Source of the DNA: CBDATG01 sp965200145
GTDB lineage: Bacteria; Chloroflexota; Dehalococcoidia; Lucifugimonadales; Lucifugimonadaceae
Length of the DNA stretch: 64,000 bases
Assembly: GCA_965200145.1 (NCBI GenBank)
Contig: CBDATG010000002.1
Span: 806,001-870,000, forward strand
Direction of reading: 5' to 3'
Below are positions 17,525 through 26,584 of the stretch, piece after piece. The notes under the pieces are model-generated. The model had not been told where the DNA came from. It worked only from the letters and a program-made list of their open reading frames with translations, and ran no database searches. Positions within the stretch are counted from its first letter, which is position 1. The number at the start of each line of letters is the position of its first letter. A program made the translations under genes and the position numbers.

Positions 17525-17642
17525 AGTTGTGAATGACTTGCGTTAACGTCGTCTGTCCACAGTCGCATGTTGTGTTGCGGCAGGTCAGTGAAGACGGTAC
17601 CGCACACGGCAATCCAATAATCGCAAAGAGCACATCGGCTGA

Positions 17643-17933
17643 ATGGACCCCCAACCTCTAACCCCATCTGAATGGGGACAACTGGGCATCTCGCTCCGAT
17701 TCATGTGGGTCGCACTTGGTGCCGCCTTCTTCGCGGGTCCAGTGCTGCTAACCGCTCACGCGATAATCCCTTCACTCGTCGACACGGAAACGATCAACGC
17801 CAGGTGGTCCAAGGCTCGACCTGTCTTCTATGTGCTAGGACTGCTCGCGGTCGCAGCCATCATCGCCTGCCTCGTCCTCGCAGTGATCAACATGGGTTGG
17901 CTCGACACACGCTACAGCAGGTATTGGCAGTGA
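17643..17933 (+). CDS. Small two-helix membrane protein preceding the alternative complex III genes
   Basis: This 96-residue protein has two predicted transmembrane helices (about 20-42 and 62-84) joined by a short loop, and a Tyr/Arg-rich end. It is the first gene after the candidate promoter and lies 69 bp before actA. Small membrane subunits (ActG/ActH-like) are known in some alternative complex III enzymes, so it could be an accessory subunit. That idea rests on position and topology only. No diagnostic motif is seen. Confidence 0.6.
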   Translation: MDPQPLTPSEWGQLGISLRFMWVALGAAFFAGPVLLTAHAIIPSLVDTETINARWSKARPVFYVLGLLAVAAIIACLVLAVINMGWLDTRYSRYWQ

Positions 17934-18002
17934 CCCGCCTGACAACAACGCGCGTCGCTAACTCGCAACACCCAACGGCATTGACGCGGCAGGGGTCGCT
18001 GG

Positions 18003-18698
18003 TTGATTAACTTCATTAGAGAAAAGCACCGCACAACTCCACTGTGGCTCAAGGTGCTGATTCCGATGCTAGGCACCGGCGCGCTAGGCGTGCTTCTGGT
18101 CTTCGGCGCTCTAATCGCGTTCGTAATTACCGCATGGCTGGGACAACCGATACCAGTGCTCGGATTCGACCAATCCATCGAGCAACCGATAAGGTTCTCG
18201 CACACCATACACGCCGGACTTGGAACGTACTCAAACTCAGCAGGTGAGACGGTCCAAGGACTCGGAATGGACTGCACATTCTGCCACCGGACAGTGACCA
18301 CGCAAGCCAGCGCGGGCGTGCCACCCGTTCAGCTCTGCGCCTACTGCCACCAAGTGATCGGAAAGGAAGACAGCGAACGGCTTACACAAGTGAGAATGGC
18401 AGCCGGTGTAATCGGCGACAACCCGCATCCGATTGACTGGAAACGCGTACACAGACTGCCGGACCATGTGCGCTTCGTTCATGAGCCACACATCCGTTAC
18501 CTCACTGCCAATCCTGACCGCGTGGACAACACCACTAGCGGCATAACCACGGGTGCGGCTGGCGTTTGCTCAACCTGCCACGGTGATGTCGCATCCATGA
18601 CAGAGGTTGCACAAGTCGAGCCGCTGAAAATGGGGCAATGCGTCAATTGTCACAAAGACAACAACGCGCCAGACGATTGCGCCTCCTGCCACTACTAA
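18003..18698 (+). CDS. actA: Alternative complex III pentaheme cytochrome c subunit ActA
   Basis: This 231-residue protein has an N-terminal transmembrane anchor (about 14-46) and five CxxCH heme sites at 91-95, 112-116, 189-193, 213-217 and 226-230, plus extra His ligands (FSHTIHAG). Five hemes in a cytochrome c7-like arrangement match ActA of quinol:electron acceptor oxidoreductase. The domain lies outside the membrane and passes electrons from the iron-sulfur subunit toward ActE or an oxidase. The apparent start is TTG 18003 with a GGGG run about 8 nt upstream. Start choice is uncertain, but the TM anchor lies close to it. The gene is first in the act order A-B1-B2-F-C-D-E. Confidence 0.9.
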   Translation: MINFIREKHRTTPLWLKVLIPMLGTGALGVLLVFGALIAFVITAWLGQPIPVLGFDQSIEQPIRFSHTIHAGLGTYSNSAGETVQGLGMDCTFCHRTVTTQASAGVPPVQLCAYCHQVIGKEDSERLTQVRMAAGVIGDNPHPIDWKRVHRLPDHVRFVHEPHIRYLTANPDRVDNTTSGITTGAAGVCSTCHGDVASMTEVAQVEPLKMGQCVNCHKDNNAPDDCASCHY

Positions 18699-18747
18699 AC
18701 GAAACCTCGAAACCATCAACATCTGCCTCAGTACCGCCACGAATCCA

Positions 18748-21093
18748 ATGAAGCTAACCAGACGAGAGTTCCTTGCGCTATCCGCCAAGGCTACCGCCGG
18801 CACGATGATTTTTGCCGCTTGCGGGCTGCCCGAGCGCGAACTCATCGTGCAGTCCCCGGTTGAACTACCAGAAGACATCGTGCGCGGTGCCGATGCTTGG
18901 TACGCAACTACATCGCCCGACCTGCCAGGCGGCGACGGGCTTCTGGTGAGAGTGATGGAAGGACGAGCCAAGAAAATCGCCGGCAACCCTGACCATCCCG
19001 TCAACCGAGGCAAACAGAGCGCACGACACGATGCCGCTATACAGCTCACATATCACCCGGACAGGATCCGAGAGCCGCTGTTCCGCTCATCAAAAGACGG
19101 CATTCACGACTCGATTTCGTGGGCGAGAGCCGAGTCGTTATTCATGACCGCCGTAGAAGCAGGCAACGGCAACCTCTCAGTCGTGACTAACCCGTTGAAC
19201 GGTCTGCTCGGAACCGTTGCATCGTCATTCGCCGCCATAAACGGGGGCAGATACATCACCTTTGACGCAGTCGAACAAGGAGCCGCGCAGTCCGCGTTGC
19301 AATACGTCTACGGCGTAGATCAAATGCCATATTTCGATATCGGTAACGCCAAAGCCATACTCTCCGTAGGAGCGGATTGGCTCAGCTCGTGGCAATCACC
19401 AGTCGGTTACGGAGTGCGATACGGCGAGTTCCGCGGCGGTGACGAGCGCGGCTACCTCATTCACGCCGAACCGCGCATGTCTATGACCGCCGCAGCCGCC
19501 GACCTGTGGCTCCCCGTGCTTCCAGGTCAAGAAGGCACTCTCGCCATGAGCATCGCGAGCGTCATCATCAACGAGCGACTCGTCGGGTCAGCCCAGATCG
19601 CTAAGTTCCTAGATAAGATTCAACCCGCCGCGCTCTACGGATTCGCTCCCGAAGACGTTGAGAACACCGTAGGTGTGTCCGCATACAAGATCCGAAAGGC
19701 AGCCGCCAAACTTACCGAACACGGACCGAGTCTCGCGTTCGCCGGCGGCAATGCAGCTGCTCAGACGAACGGTGCGTTCAACCTAGCGGCCGTTTACGCA
19801 TTGAACACGCTACTCGGTTCAATCGGTCAAGACGGCGGCATCAAGTGGAACCCAGCTGGACCTTTGCCCGTGCAAGCAAACGCGACCAAAGGTGATAGTT
19901 TCACCGACTGGGAACTCGAATTGGCGCAATGGCGTTCGGGCGAAGTCGCGACAGTTATCGTACGCGGCGCTGACATTGTGTACGGGATGCCGAACTCAAC
20001 TGCAACAGCCGGTGCCATGGACGAGGTCGAAACCGTGATCGGATTCGGCACCGTTATGAACGACACCCTCGCGAACTGCGACCTGGTGCTCCCTGAAAGG
20101 TCGTTCCTAGAGACATGGGACGCATCACAGCCATCCCCTGCACCCGGCTACCAAGTCGTGACCATCCAGCAACCAGTCATACCCGAAACCGTCCAGTACT
20201 CAGACGGCTTACTCTCCGATGCCCGCGGTTTCGGCGACATGCTCCTATGGGCATCCGACGGTGACCTCGGTGCTGACGACATGCGCGAGATGGTGGACAA
20301 CGCAACATCAGACTTATTCAACGAGCGAAGGGGCTCCGTAACAGCCAGTAATGTCCGACTCTTCCGGCAAGGCGTAATGCAACGCGGCGGATGGTGGGAC
20401 ATCTACTCCGCACATGATCAGCAGTCCGATCCAGGTCCCGCGAATGTATTCGATCTCAATCGCACCGCGTCGTTCTCAGACACGGACGGTTTAGGAGATG
20501 GAGGTGATTTCACTCTCATTCCGTTCGTCAACAATAGCCTGATAAATGGGCAGCTCTCGCCGACTCCCTTCGGGAACCAAACGCCAGACCCTATGACGAG
20601 CGCAGCTTGGGAAACGTGGGTCGAGATTAACGATCACGATGCCGAAGCCCTAGGCATCCGTCAACACGATGTCCTATTCGTCAAGTCTCAATACGGCGAG
20701 ATTGAAGCCGTCGCATATCCAACCCCAGCCGGTAGACCCGGAGTTATCTCAATTCCGATCGGACTAGGCCATCAGAGCGGCGGACGATATGACGCAGGCC
20801 AAGGCTCCAACGTCCTGTCGATACTCGCACCGCAGGTTGAGCAACGTAGTGGCGCAATCGCGTGGGCATCCACCAAAGTCAGAATCGCACGCACAGGCAG
20901 ACGACGCGAGCTACCCAAGTTCGAAGGCGAGGTAGTTGCATTCCCGGCGGAACCCGGTGTACCGATACTAGTCGTCGCTCCCGGTCAATCCGCACACGAC
21001 GCAGAGGTAGAGAACCACCACCTGTACCAGTCGCAGTTCATCGACCCAACCAACAACGAGTCCAACGGCGCAGACGCGGAAGGCGGACACTGA
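18748..21093 (+). CDS. actB: Alternative complex III molybdopterin-family large subunit ActB1
   Basis: This 781-residue protein is related to molybdopterin oxidoreductases (LVRVMEGRAKKIAGNPDHPVN, a SARHDA block, a C-terminal molydopterin-dinucleotide-type domain). It lacks the N-terminal 4Fe-4S cysteine motif, as ActB1 does; the family is believed not to bind molybdenum. The N-terminus is a twin-arginine signal (RREFLALSAKA) ending in a lipobox-like FAAC-G, so it is probably Tat-exported and lipid-anchored outside. The iron-sulfur part, fused to it in Rhodothermus, is a separate gene 46 bp downstream here. Confidence 0.9.
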   Translation: MKLTRREFLALSAKATAGTMIFAACGLPERELIVQSPVELPEDIVRGADAWYATTSPDLPGGDGLLVRVMEGRAKKIAGNPDHPVNRGKQSARHDAAIQLTYHPDRIREPLFRSSKDGIHDSISWARAESLFMTAVEAGNGNLSVVTNPLNGLLGTVASSFAAINGGRYITFDAVEQGAAQSALQYVYGVDQMPYFDIGNAKAILSVGADWLSSWQSPVGYGVRYGEFRGGDERGYLIHAEPRMSMTAAAADLWLPVLPGQEGTLAMSIASVIINERLVGSAQIAKFLDKIQPAALYGFAPEDVENTVGVSAYKIRKAAAKLTEHGPSLAFAGGNAAAQTNGAFNLAAVYALNTLLGSIGQDGGIKWNPAGPLPVQANATKGDSFTDWELELAQWRSGEVATVIVRGADIVYGMPNSTATAGAMDEVETVIGFGTVMNDTLANCDLVLPERSFLETWDASQPSPAPGYQVVTIQQPVIPETVQYSDGLLSDARGFGDMLLWASDGDLGADDMREMVDNATSDLFNERRGSVTASNVRLFRQGVMQRGGWWDIYSAHDQQSDPGPANVFDLNRTASFSDTDGLGDGGDFTLIPFVNNSLINGQLSPTPFGNQTPDPMTSAAWETWVEINDHDAEALGIRQHDVLFVKSQYGEIEAVAYPTPAGRPGVISIPIGLGHQSGGRYDAGQGSNVLSILAPQVEQRSGAIAWASTKVRIARTGRRRELPKFEGEVVAFPAEPGVPILVVAPGQSAHDAEVENHHLYQSQFIDPTNNESNGADAEGGH

Positions 21094-21138
21094 TCCCTCC
21101 GTCGCCGTTACAACGCTCAAGTAACCTGATTTAGACGC

Positions 21139-21879
21139 ATGACACTACAGAGAGATAAGCGACAGTTCAGCTGGGGCATGGTCGTCGATGTCGACAAATG
21201 CACCGGCTGCCAAGCCTGCGTATTAGCCTGCCAGGCAGAGAACAACGTGCCCTTGAACACGCGCGAGCGCTTCGAACGCGCGCGCGTGATGTCCTGGATG
21301 CGGGTCGAGCGGTACTGGGAAGGCACATTCCCTGACATCAAGGCGCGATTCATTCCAATCCTTTGCCAGCACTGTGAGAACGCACCATGCGAACCGGTCT
21401 GCCCCGTGTTCGCCACATATCACAACAACGAAGGTCTCAACGTTCAGGTTTACAACCGATGCGTCGGAACTCGTTACTGCGCCAACGGATGCCCCTACTT
21501 GGTCAGATTCTTCAACTACTGGGAGCCAGTGTGGCCCGAAGCATTCCGTAATCACCTCAACCCAGACGTGACCGTGCGCAGTCGCGGCATCATGGAGAAG
21601 TGCTCGATGTGCATCCAGCGCATCAGGCGCGGTGTCCGTGACGCAGAAAGGGAAGACAGAGTCGTCAACGACGGCGAGATACAGACCGCGTGTGTGCAAG
21701 CGTGCCCAACAGATGCTCTAACGTTCGGTGACCTAAACGATCCTGACAGCAAGGTCTCAAAGCTCAAGAAAGACGACCGACACTACACTCTCCTACCTCA
21801 CTTGGCCACCGACCCAAACGTAATCTATCTCGCAGCAATCGATCCTGACAAGTCGGCTGATGGTGGCGGACATGGTTAG
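21139..21879 (+). CDS. Alternative complex III iron-sulfur subunit ActB2
   Basis: This 246-residue ferredoxin-type protein has four cysteine groups, as in PsrB/DmsB-like subunits. They are CTGCQACVLAC near the N-terminus, CQHCENAPCEPVCP, a CVGTRYCANGCP group, and CSMCIQRI with CVQACP. The third group has the spacing often seen for a 3Fe-4S site. It relays electrons from quinol oxidation in the NrfD-like subunits to the heme subunits. It has no signal of its own and would be co-exported with ActB1. Its end overlaps the start of the next gene. Confidence 0.92.
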   Translation: MTLQRDKRQFSWGMVVDVDKCTGCQACVLACQAENNVPLNTRERFERARVMSWMRVERYWEGTFPDIKARFIPILCQHCENAPCEPVCPVFATYHNNEGLNVQVYNRCVGTRYCANGCPYLVRFFNYWEPVWPEAFRNHLNPDVTVRSRGIMEKCSMCIQRIRRGVRDAEREDRVVNDGEIQTACVQACPTDALTFGDLNDPDSKVSKLKKDDRHYTLLPHLATDPNVIYLAAIDPDKSADGGGHG

Positions 21880-23314
21880 TCACGTCGCAACGCACAACGC
21901 ACAATCCGCCGCCGGTGATGAGTCCCACGACGAGCACGCCGGCCATCACGAACTCCCCGAGAACGTTGAACCTAAAGTCGTCCTTGACGAATTGGTCGCA
22001 ACCACGTCTACTGGCTCGACGACCTTCAGACGCTTGGCGTGGGCTTTGGGCATCCTATCGGCCGCCGGCATCGCGGGGTTTATTGGCAAGCTGGTCGTTG
22101 ACGGCGGCGACCAGACTCAATGGGGGTATGTAGCCGCCATCCTGGCATTCCTCTACAGCGCCATGGCAGGTGCTCCATTAGTGGCAGTCGCCCCGGTTCT
22201 CGCAAAGGCAAACTGGTCGCGGCCGCTCACCAGAATCGCCGCCATTTGCTCGTTCGCCTCTGTGGTCTGCACAATCGTGATGATCCCGTTGATGTTGCAG
22301 CTGCCCCAACTCGTGACTCAAGGCGCACGCCGACGCTCCATTTGGTTCGAGGGAAACGACTACTCGCCGCACATCTGGAGCATGGTGGCAATGCTCACGC
22401 TGATACTCGCGGGTCTGGCACTCTTTTACTCGGCCGCCATTCCAGACTTCGCCGCCATGAGAGACCATTCAACGGGATGGCGACAGCGGCTAGGCAGGAC
22501 GATGGCACGAGGATGGATCGGGACTTCGGTCCAGTGGCGCACTATGCGAATGCGAATCGGAATGGCAGGAACCCTCTACTTCTTCACGTTCGTCTTCGTC
22601 CACTTCATTATCAGCACAGACTACGGAATGAGCATGGTTCCGGGTTGGCGCGATGCCATATTCCCCATGTATCACGCAATATCAAGCATTCAAGCTGGAC
22701 TCGCAGTGACCGTCCTCGCCATCTGGATCGCGCGACGATACCTCAAGCTGGAGAAGTTCCTGCACCTCGACGCTTTCTGGTCGCTCTCGCGCCTAATGTT
22801 CGCATTCACACTGCTATGGGGATACTTCTTCATCTCCGCCTTCATCGTCTTCTGGTACGGAAGAAGCGGCTCCGACCAGATGTGGATCGATCTACTGATA
22901 CGCGGACCTTACTTATGGGTATTCCTAGCCGCTGCTTTCTTCATTTGGTTCTCCCCCTGGTGGTGGATGATATGGAACGCAGTCCGACGCTCTTACAACG
23001 GACCTGCAATCGGGTCCATACTGATACTCATCGGACTGTTGCTTGACCGCGTCCGGCTGTATGTCGCGGCGTGGTCCGTTGATCCTGAACGCATACACGA
23101 ACGATTCCTGACGGTCATCCCGGAGGCAGTCTGGCCCGATGTTTGGGACGTACTGATCGGCGTAGGCGCAGTCGCCGCGTCAATCCTGCTCGTTGCCATC
23201 GTGACACGCACCATCCCGATTCTCAGCGTCTGGGATGTGCAACAATTCAACCTCTTGTCAAGACCCATCGACTACATGAGGACGCGAGTCGCCATAATCG
23301 CAAAGCCCGATTAA
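21860..23314 (+). CDS. actF: Alternative complex III NrfD-like membrane subunit (ActF type)
   Basis: This 484-residue protein has a His/Glu-rich cytoplasmic N-terminus of about 50 residues and then about ten transmembrane helices. It resembles ActF and not ActC. A DYGMSMVPGW segment corresponds to the DW-MSL-P-W pattern, LMFAFTLLWGYFFISAFIVFWY to the family's FAF-WAY block, and LLLDRVRLYVA to the region before the last helices. It forms part of the quinone-interacting membrane module. Three starts are possible (ATG 21860, GTG 21863, ATG 21872), all overlapping the ActB2 end. Here the gene lies before actC, whereas actF is last in Rhodothermus. Confidence 0.85.
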   Translation: MVADMVSHVATHNAQSAAGDESHDEHAGHHELPENVEPKVVLDELVATTSTGSTTFRRLAWALGILSAAGIAGFIGKLVVDGGDQTQWGYVAAILAFLYSAMAGAPLVAVAPVLAKANWSRPLTRIAAICSFASVVCTIVMIPLMLQLPQLVTQGARRRSIWFEGNDYSPHIWSMVAMLTLILAGLALFYSAAIPDFAAMRDHSTGWRQRLGRTMARGWIGTSVQWRTMRMRIGMAGTLYFFTFVFVHFIISTDYGMSMVPGWRDAIFPMYHAISSIQAGLAVTVLAIWIARRYLKLEKFLHLDAFWSLSRLMFAFTLLWGYFFISAFIVFWYGRSGSDQMWIDLLIRGPYLWVFLAAAFFIWFSPWWWMIWNAVRRSYNGPAIGSILILIGLLLDRVRLYVAAWSVDPERIHERFLTVIPEAVWPDVWDVLIGVGAVAASILLVAIVTRTIPILSVWDVQQFNLLSRPIDYMRTRVAIIAKPD

Positions 23315-23353
23315 TCTCGAAATCTAGCGCAAACATCCAACCGTACACATTCG

Positions 23354-24733
23354 ATGCAACAACGCAGGACATTAGACCAGATCCACACCAACCGGGTCTT
23401 GCTGAACGGTCAGCTCGAGACTCCCGCTTGGTGGGCTCCTACCGTCTGGACCCTCGGCGTAATCGTCGTAATCGGATTCATCATCATCGGCATCATGGTC
23501 AACAAGGGACTCGGAGTTACCGGCTTGTCCCGCCCTGTCTACTGGGGGTTATTCATCACCACTTTCGTGTTCTGGGTCGGTATAAGTCACGCCGGCATCA
23601 TGATCTCAGCCATATTGCGCCTGTCCCAGGCCGAGTGGCGCCGGCCCGTCACACGCGCAGCCGAGCTCTTGACCGTCTTCTCTCTGTTAACAGCGCTCAT
23701 GTTCCCGTTGATGCACGCCGGACGACCGTGGCGAATCATCTACTTCATACTGCCCTATGATTTCGCACGCGGCATATTCCCTAATGTCCGTTCGCCACTA
23801 ATCTGGGACCCCGTAGCGATTAGCACATATCTGACTGGATCAACGCTGTTCCTCTACATCGCGTTGCTTCCCGACTTGGGCAACCTACGGGACCGCACAA
23901 CCGGCTGGCAGAAGGCGATGTACACAGTACTCTCACTCGGATGGAGAGGAAATCCGAGACAGTGGAAGCTGCAAACCGTCGGCGGCATCCTGCTATCCGC
24001 ACTGATGCTACCCATCTTCGTCTCCGTGCACTCAATCGTGTCATGGGACTTCGCCGTGACCCCAGCGGTAGAGGGTTGGCACTCTACAATCTTCGCCCCA
24101 TACTTCGTCATCGGCGCCGTGCACTCTGGAGTCTCGGCAGTAGTTACGATGATGGCGTTGATGCGCTGGCTCTGGAAATGGGAAGACTTCATCAGACCCG
24201 AACACTTTGACGCTCTCGCAAGACTGCTGATCGTCGTCGCAACTGGCTGGCTCGCATTCACCTTCCTCGAGCTCATCTTCGCAGTCTACGGACTTGACGC
24301 ACCAGAGCTGGCACTACGCGAGCTCCAGATATTCCAATGGCCCTGGAACGTTCTATTCGTCACCTTCGTCATTACCGGCTACATCATCCCCGTCGGAATG
24401 TGGCTACAGAAGCGCGTGCGGAGCAACATCGCGTTGATGTTCTGGTCATCGCTCTTCGTGAACATCGGCATGTGGCTCGAACGGTTCCTCATCATCGTGC
24501 CGGGACTTGCGCGCAAGTCACCGTTCGTGTTCACATGGGAGGCGTATCGGCCAAGCGGAGTGGAGTGGTTCATCCTGTTCTGGTCATTGGCATGGGTCAG
24601 CTTCTTGATGCTGCTCTTCGCCCGATTCTTCCCGTTAGTCCCGCTATTCGAGCAAAAGGAAAGCCAGACTTTCAGCGACTCCATAAAAATCGGCAGAACA
24701 ACCGTGCCAGCGATCGTCAGGGAAGCAGACTGA
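23354..24733 (+). CDS. actC: Alternative complex III NrfD-like quinol-binding subunit ActC
   Basis: This 459-residue protein has about ten transmembrane helices and matches ActC/NrfD quinol-binding proteins. Shared blocks are PVYWGLFITTFVFWVGISHAG, ISAILRLSQAEWRRP, FPLMHAGRPWRIIYFILPY and a conserved DW/DF after the seventh helix. In the related polysulfide reductase the first four-helix bundle binds quinone. The start ATG 23354 is 39 bp after the preceding gene. With ActF it makes two half-related membrane modules. Confidence 0.9.
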   Translation: MQQRRTLDQIHTNRVLLNGQLETPAWWAPTVWTLGVIVVIGFIIIGIMVNKGLGVTGLSRPVYWGLFITTFVFWVGISHAGIMISAILRLSQAEWRRPVTRAAELLTVFSLLTALMFPLMHAGRPWRIIYFILPYDFARGIFPNVRSPLIWDPVAISTYLTGSTLFLYIALLPDLGNLRDRTTGWQKAMYTVLSLGWRGNPRQWKLQTVGGILLSALMLPIFVSVHSIVSWDFAVTPAVEGWHSTIFAPYFVIGAVHSGVSAVVTMMALMRWLWKWEDFIRPEHFDALARLLIVVATGWLAFTFLELIFAVYGLDAPELALRELQIFQWPWNVLFVTFVITGYIIPVGMWLQKRVRSNIALMFWSSLFVNIGMWLERFLIIVPGLARKSPFVFTWEAYRPSGVEWFILFWSLAWVSFLMLLFARFFPLVPLFEQKESQTFSDSIKIGRTTVPAIVREAD

Positions 24734-24811
24734 CGGACCAACGGCACAAGCGCACGATTATCGATCTCAGAACCACCGCATTCGCAACCACACTCCAAAG
24801 GTAGCTAGCAG

Positions 24812-25315
24812 ATGTCTACAAGCACTCTAGGACTGTTCCAAGACCCCGACAAGGCCGCAGACGCCATGGATGCGTTGCATTCCAACGGCTTCCGGCGCGG
24901 CACCTTCGACGTTCTCACGGGTATGCCATACCCAGAGGGCGCGTTCGGCGAACATGTACCGCAGCACAGACTCTTCAGGTACCCCGCATTCGGCGCGATT
25001 ATTGGCTTCACAACTGCCCTATTTCTGACAACCGCCACACAAGCTGCATACCCGCTCGTAACCGGCGGTAAGCCGATCTTGGCGCTCTTCGCAATGCTCG
25101 TAATCCTCTATGAGATGACGATGCTCGCTTCCGTGATCGCAACCGTCATTGGGATAATCATCGAGTCAAGACTGCCAAACGTTAAACCAGGTGCATACGA
25201 CCCTCGCATCACTGAAGGGTGGATCGGGGTCGTTGTGACGTCTGATGACGACATGGCGGACAAGGCTTCCGAGACGCTGACCGCTGCCGGTGCACTAGAG
25301 ATTAAACGGGCGTGA
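24812..25315 (+). CDS. actD: Alternative complex III subunit ActD (DUF3341)
   Basis: This 167-residue protein starts with a soluble alpha/beta region (GLFQDPDKAADAMDALHSNG; later DVLTGMPYPEGAF), then has two transmembrane helices (about 62-85 and 95-125), and ends in a soluble tail (WIGVVVTSDDD). This is the DUF3341/ActD build; the subunit is structural and carries no cofactor. Its stop overlaps the actE start by 4 nt (GTGA). Confidence 0.9.
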   Translation: MSTSTLGLFQDPDKAADAMDALHSNGFRRGTFDVLTGMPYPEGAFGEHVPQHRLFRYPAFGAIIGFTTALFLTTATQAAYPLVTGGKPILALFAMLVILYEMTMLASVIATVIGIIIESRLPNVKPGAYDPRITEGWIGVVVTSDDDMADKASETLTAAGALEIKRA

Positions 25316-25896
25316 AGTTGACTCACACAGAACGCGCATCCTTCCAGTCGCGCCGCGTCACAGCCGTAGTGCTCGTCGCAATTGCGGCGATACTCAGCGC
25401 GTCTGCTTGCGCGATCCAAGAGTCAAACACGTACCCCATTGAGACTTTCTCGGAGATGCACTATTCGCAGGCTTCAAGGTCGCAGGAGCCCCCGCGCCTG
25501 CCACCAGTCCAGGGAGCGATAGTGTTCAACGGGATCGGGACCGAGAACAGACTGGATGTCCCAGATGTAAGAGAACGCCCTTACGACCCTGATCGTGCTC
25601 GCGAGCTTTTCCGTGTCAACTGTTCCGTGTGCCACGGCATGGCGGGGGAAGGAAACGGACCTGCAGCGGAACATCTGACAGCCACCGACAGCTACTACTA
25701 CGCGATCAACGACGAGGCATACGCCGCGCCGGCGAACCTGAAGACAAAGCGTAACGAATACGACAAGCAGGCGATGGTCAACATCATCACCAACGGCATA
25801 ATCGTTATGCCACGCTTCGGTAACCTATTGGCAGAGGAAGAGATCCGAGAAATCGCAACGTACATCTACGACGAGCAATCTGGCATCGGCCCGTAA
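25312..25896 (+). CDS. actE: Alternative complex III monoheme cytochrome c subunit ActE (lipoprotein)
   Basis: This 194-residue protein starts at GTG 25312, overlapping actD. It has a signal peptide with lipobox LSASAC (Cys33), so it is likely lipid-anchored outside. One heme site, CSVCHG (104-108), lies in a cytochrome c domain, with a conserved GEGNGPAAEHL after it and a methionine in IVMPRFG as probable sixth ligand. It accepts electrons from ActA and may pass them to an oxidase; none is encoded in this window. It is the last act gene; the 130 bp to ccmH shows no terminator. Confidence 0.9.
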   Translation: MKLTHTERASFQSRRVTAVVLVAIAAILSASACAIQESNTYPIETFSEMHYSQASRSQEPPRLPPVQGAIVFNGIGTENRLDVPDVRERPYDPDRARELFRVNCSVCHGMAGEGNGPAAEHLTATDSYYYAINDEAYAAPANLKTKRNEYDKQAMVNIITNGIIVMPRFGNLLAEEEIREIATYIYDEQSGIGP

Positions 25897-26026
25897 TCCC
25901 GCTCCGCCGAGGCGCGCGGACAGATTGCGCACGGCACCACGATGCGTGGACACCCAAGGTGGTCTATCCGATTTAGGCGTTGTGAGCAGTTGTACGACCT
26001 CCCGCAATCGGTTCAGGTGTAAGACT

Positions 26027-26581
26027 ATGCCGAGACGACACCGCGCATCCATCCTGACGCTGTATCGCACTCTGATCGGGTCCGTAATCCTCGCGACCTC
26101 GATCGCCGCGTCCGCCTGCATTGCAGAAGACGATTTAACCTTTGACCAACGACACAGGCAGCTAAGCGAGCAACTCATGTGCCCCGTTTGCGATGGCCAG
26201 ACGATCGATCAATCTTCAGCCGCCATTTCAGAAGACATGAAGTCGGTCATTTGGCAACAGCTCGAAAACGGACGGAGTAACGCACAGATTCGGGATTACT
26301 TCGTAGCGCGTTACGGGGAGGCGGTGTTGGCGGCACCGACCAGCGCGGGCGTAAACGTCACCGCGTGGGTGCTTCCGGCAGTAATCGCCGCAATCGGCAT
26401 AGCCGTGGTCGGTAACGCATACATCAGGATGCGAGCCCCCCGAATGGGTAACACGCTTGCCGACACAAGTGCCGTGTCTCCGCCGATCGGAAGCGATTCT
26501 GACGACGACGAGCTCGACCCGTACCTTGAGCGGATTGATGCCGAACTCAAGTCGTCGGACCGCGAATCTCCCCGCCGATAG
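26027..26581 (+). CDS. ccmH: Cytochrome c maturation protein CcmH
   Basis: This 184-residue protein has an N-terminal signal/anchor ending near SAC (Cys31, possible lipobox). The CcmH motif LMCPVCDGQTIDQS has the thiol pair Cys52/Cys55 and is followed by IWQQLENGRSNAQIRDYFVARYG, typical of the three-helix CcmH domain. A second transmembrane helix lies at about 112-134, with an acidic tail after it. CcmH helps keep apocytochrome thiols reduced for heme ligation. ATG 26027 is chosen because the open frame upstream encodes non-conserved sequence. It ends 3 nt before ccmF. Confidence 0.9.
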   Translation: MPRRHRASILTLYRTLIGSVILATSIAASACIAEDDLTFDQRHRQLSEQLMCPVCDGQTIDQSSAAISEDMKSVIWQQLENGRSNAQIRDYFVARYGEAVLAAPTSAGVNVTAWVLPAVIAAIGIAVVGNAYIRMRAPRMGNTLADTSAVSPPIGSDSDDDELDPYLERIDAELKSSDRESPRR

Positions 26582-26584
26582 CCA

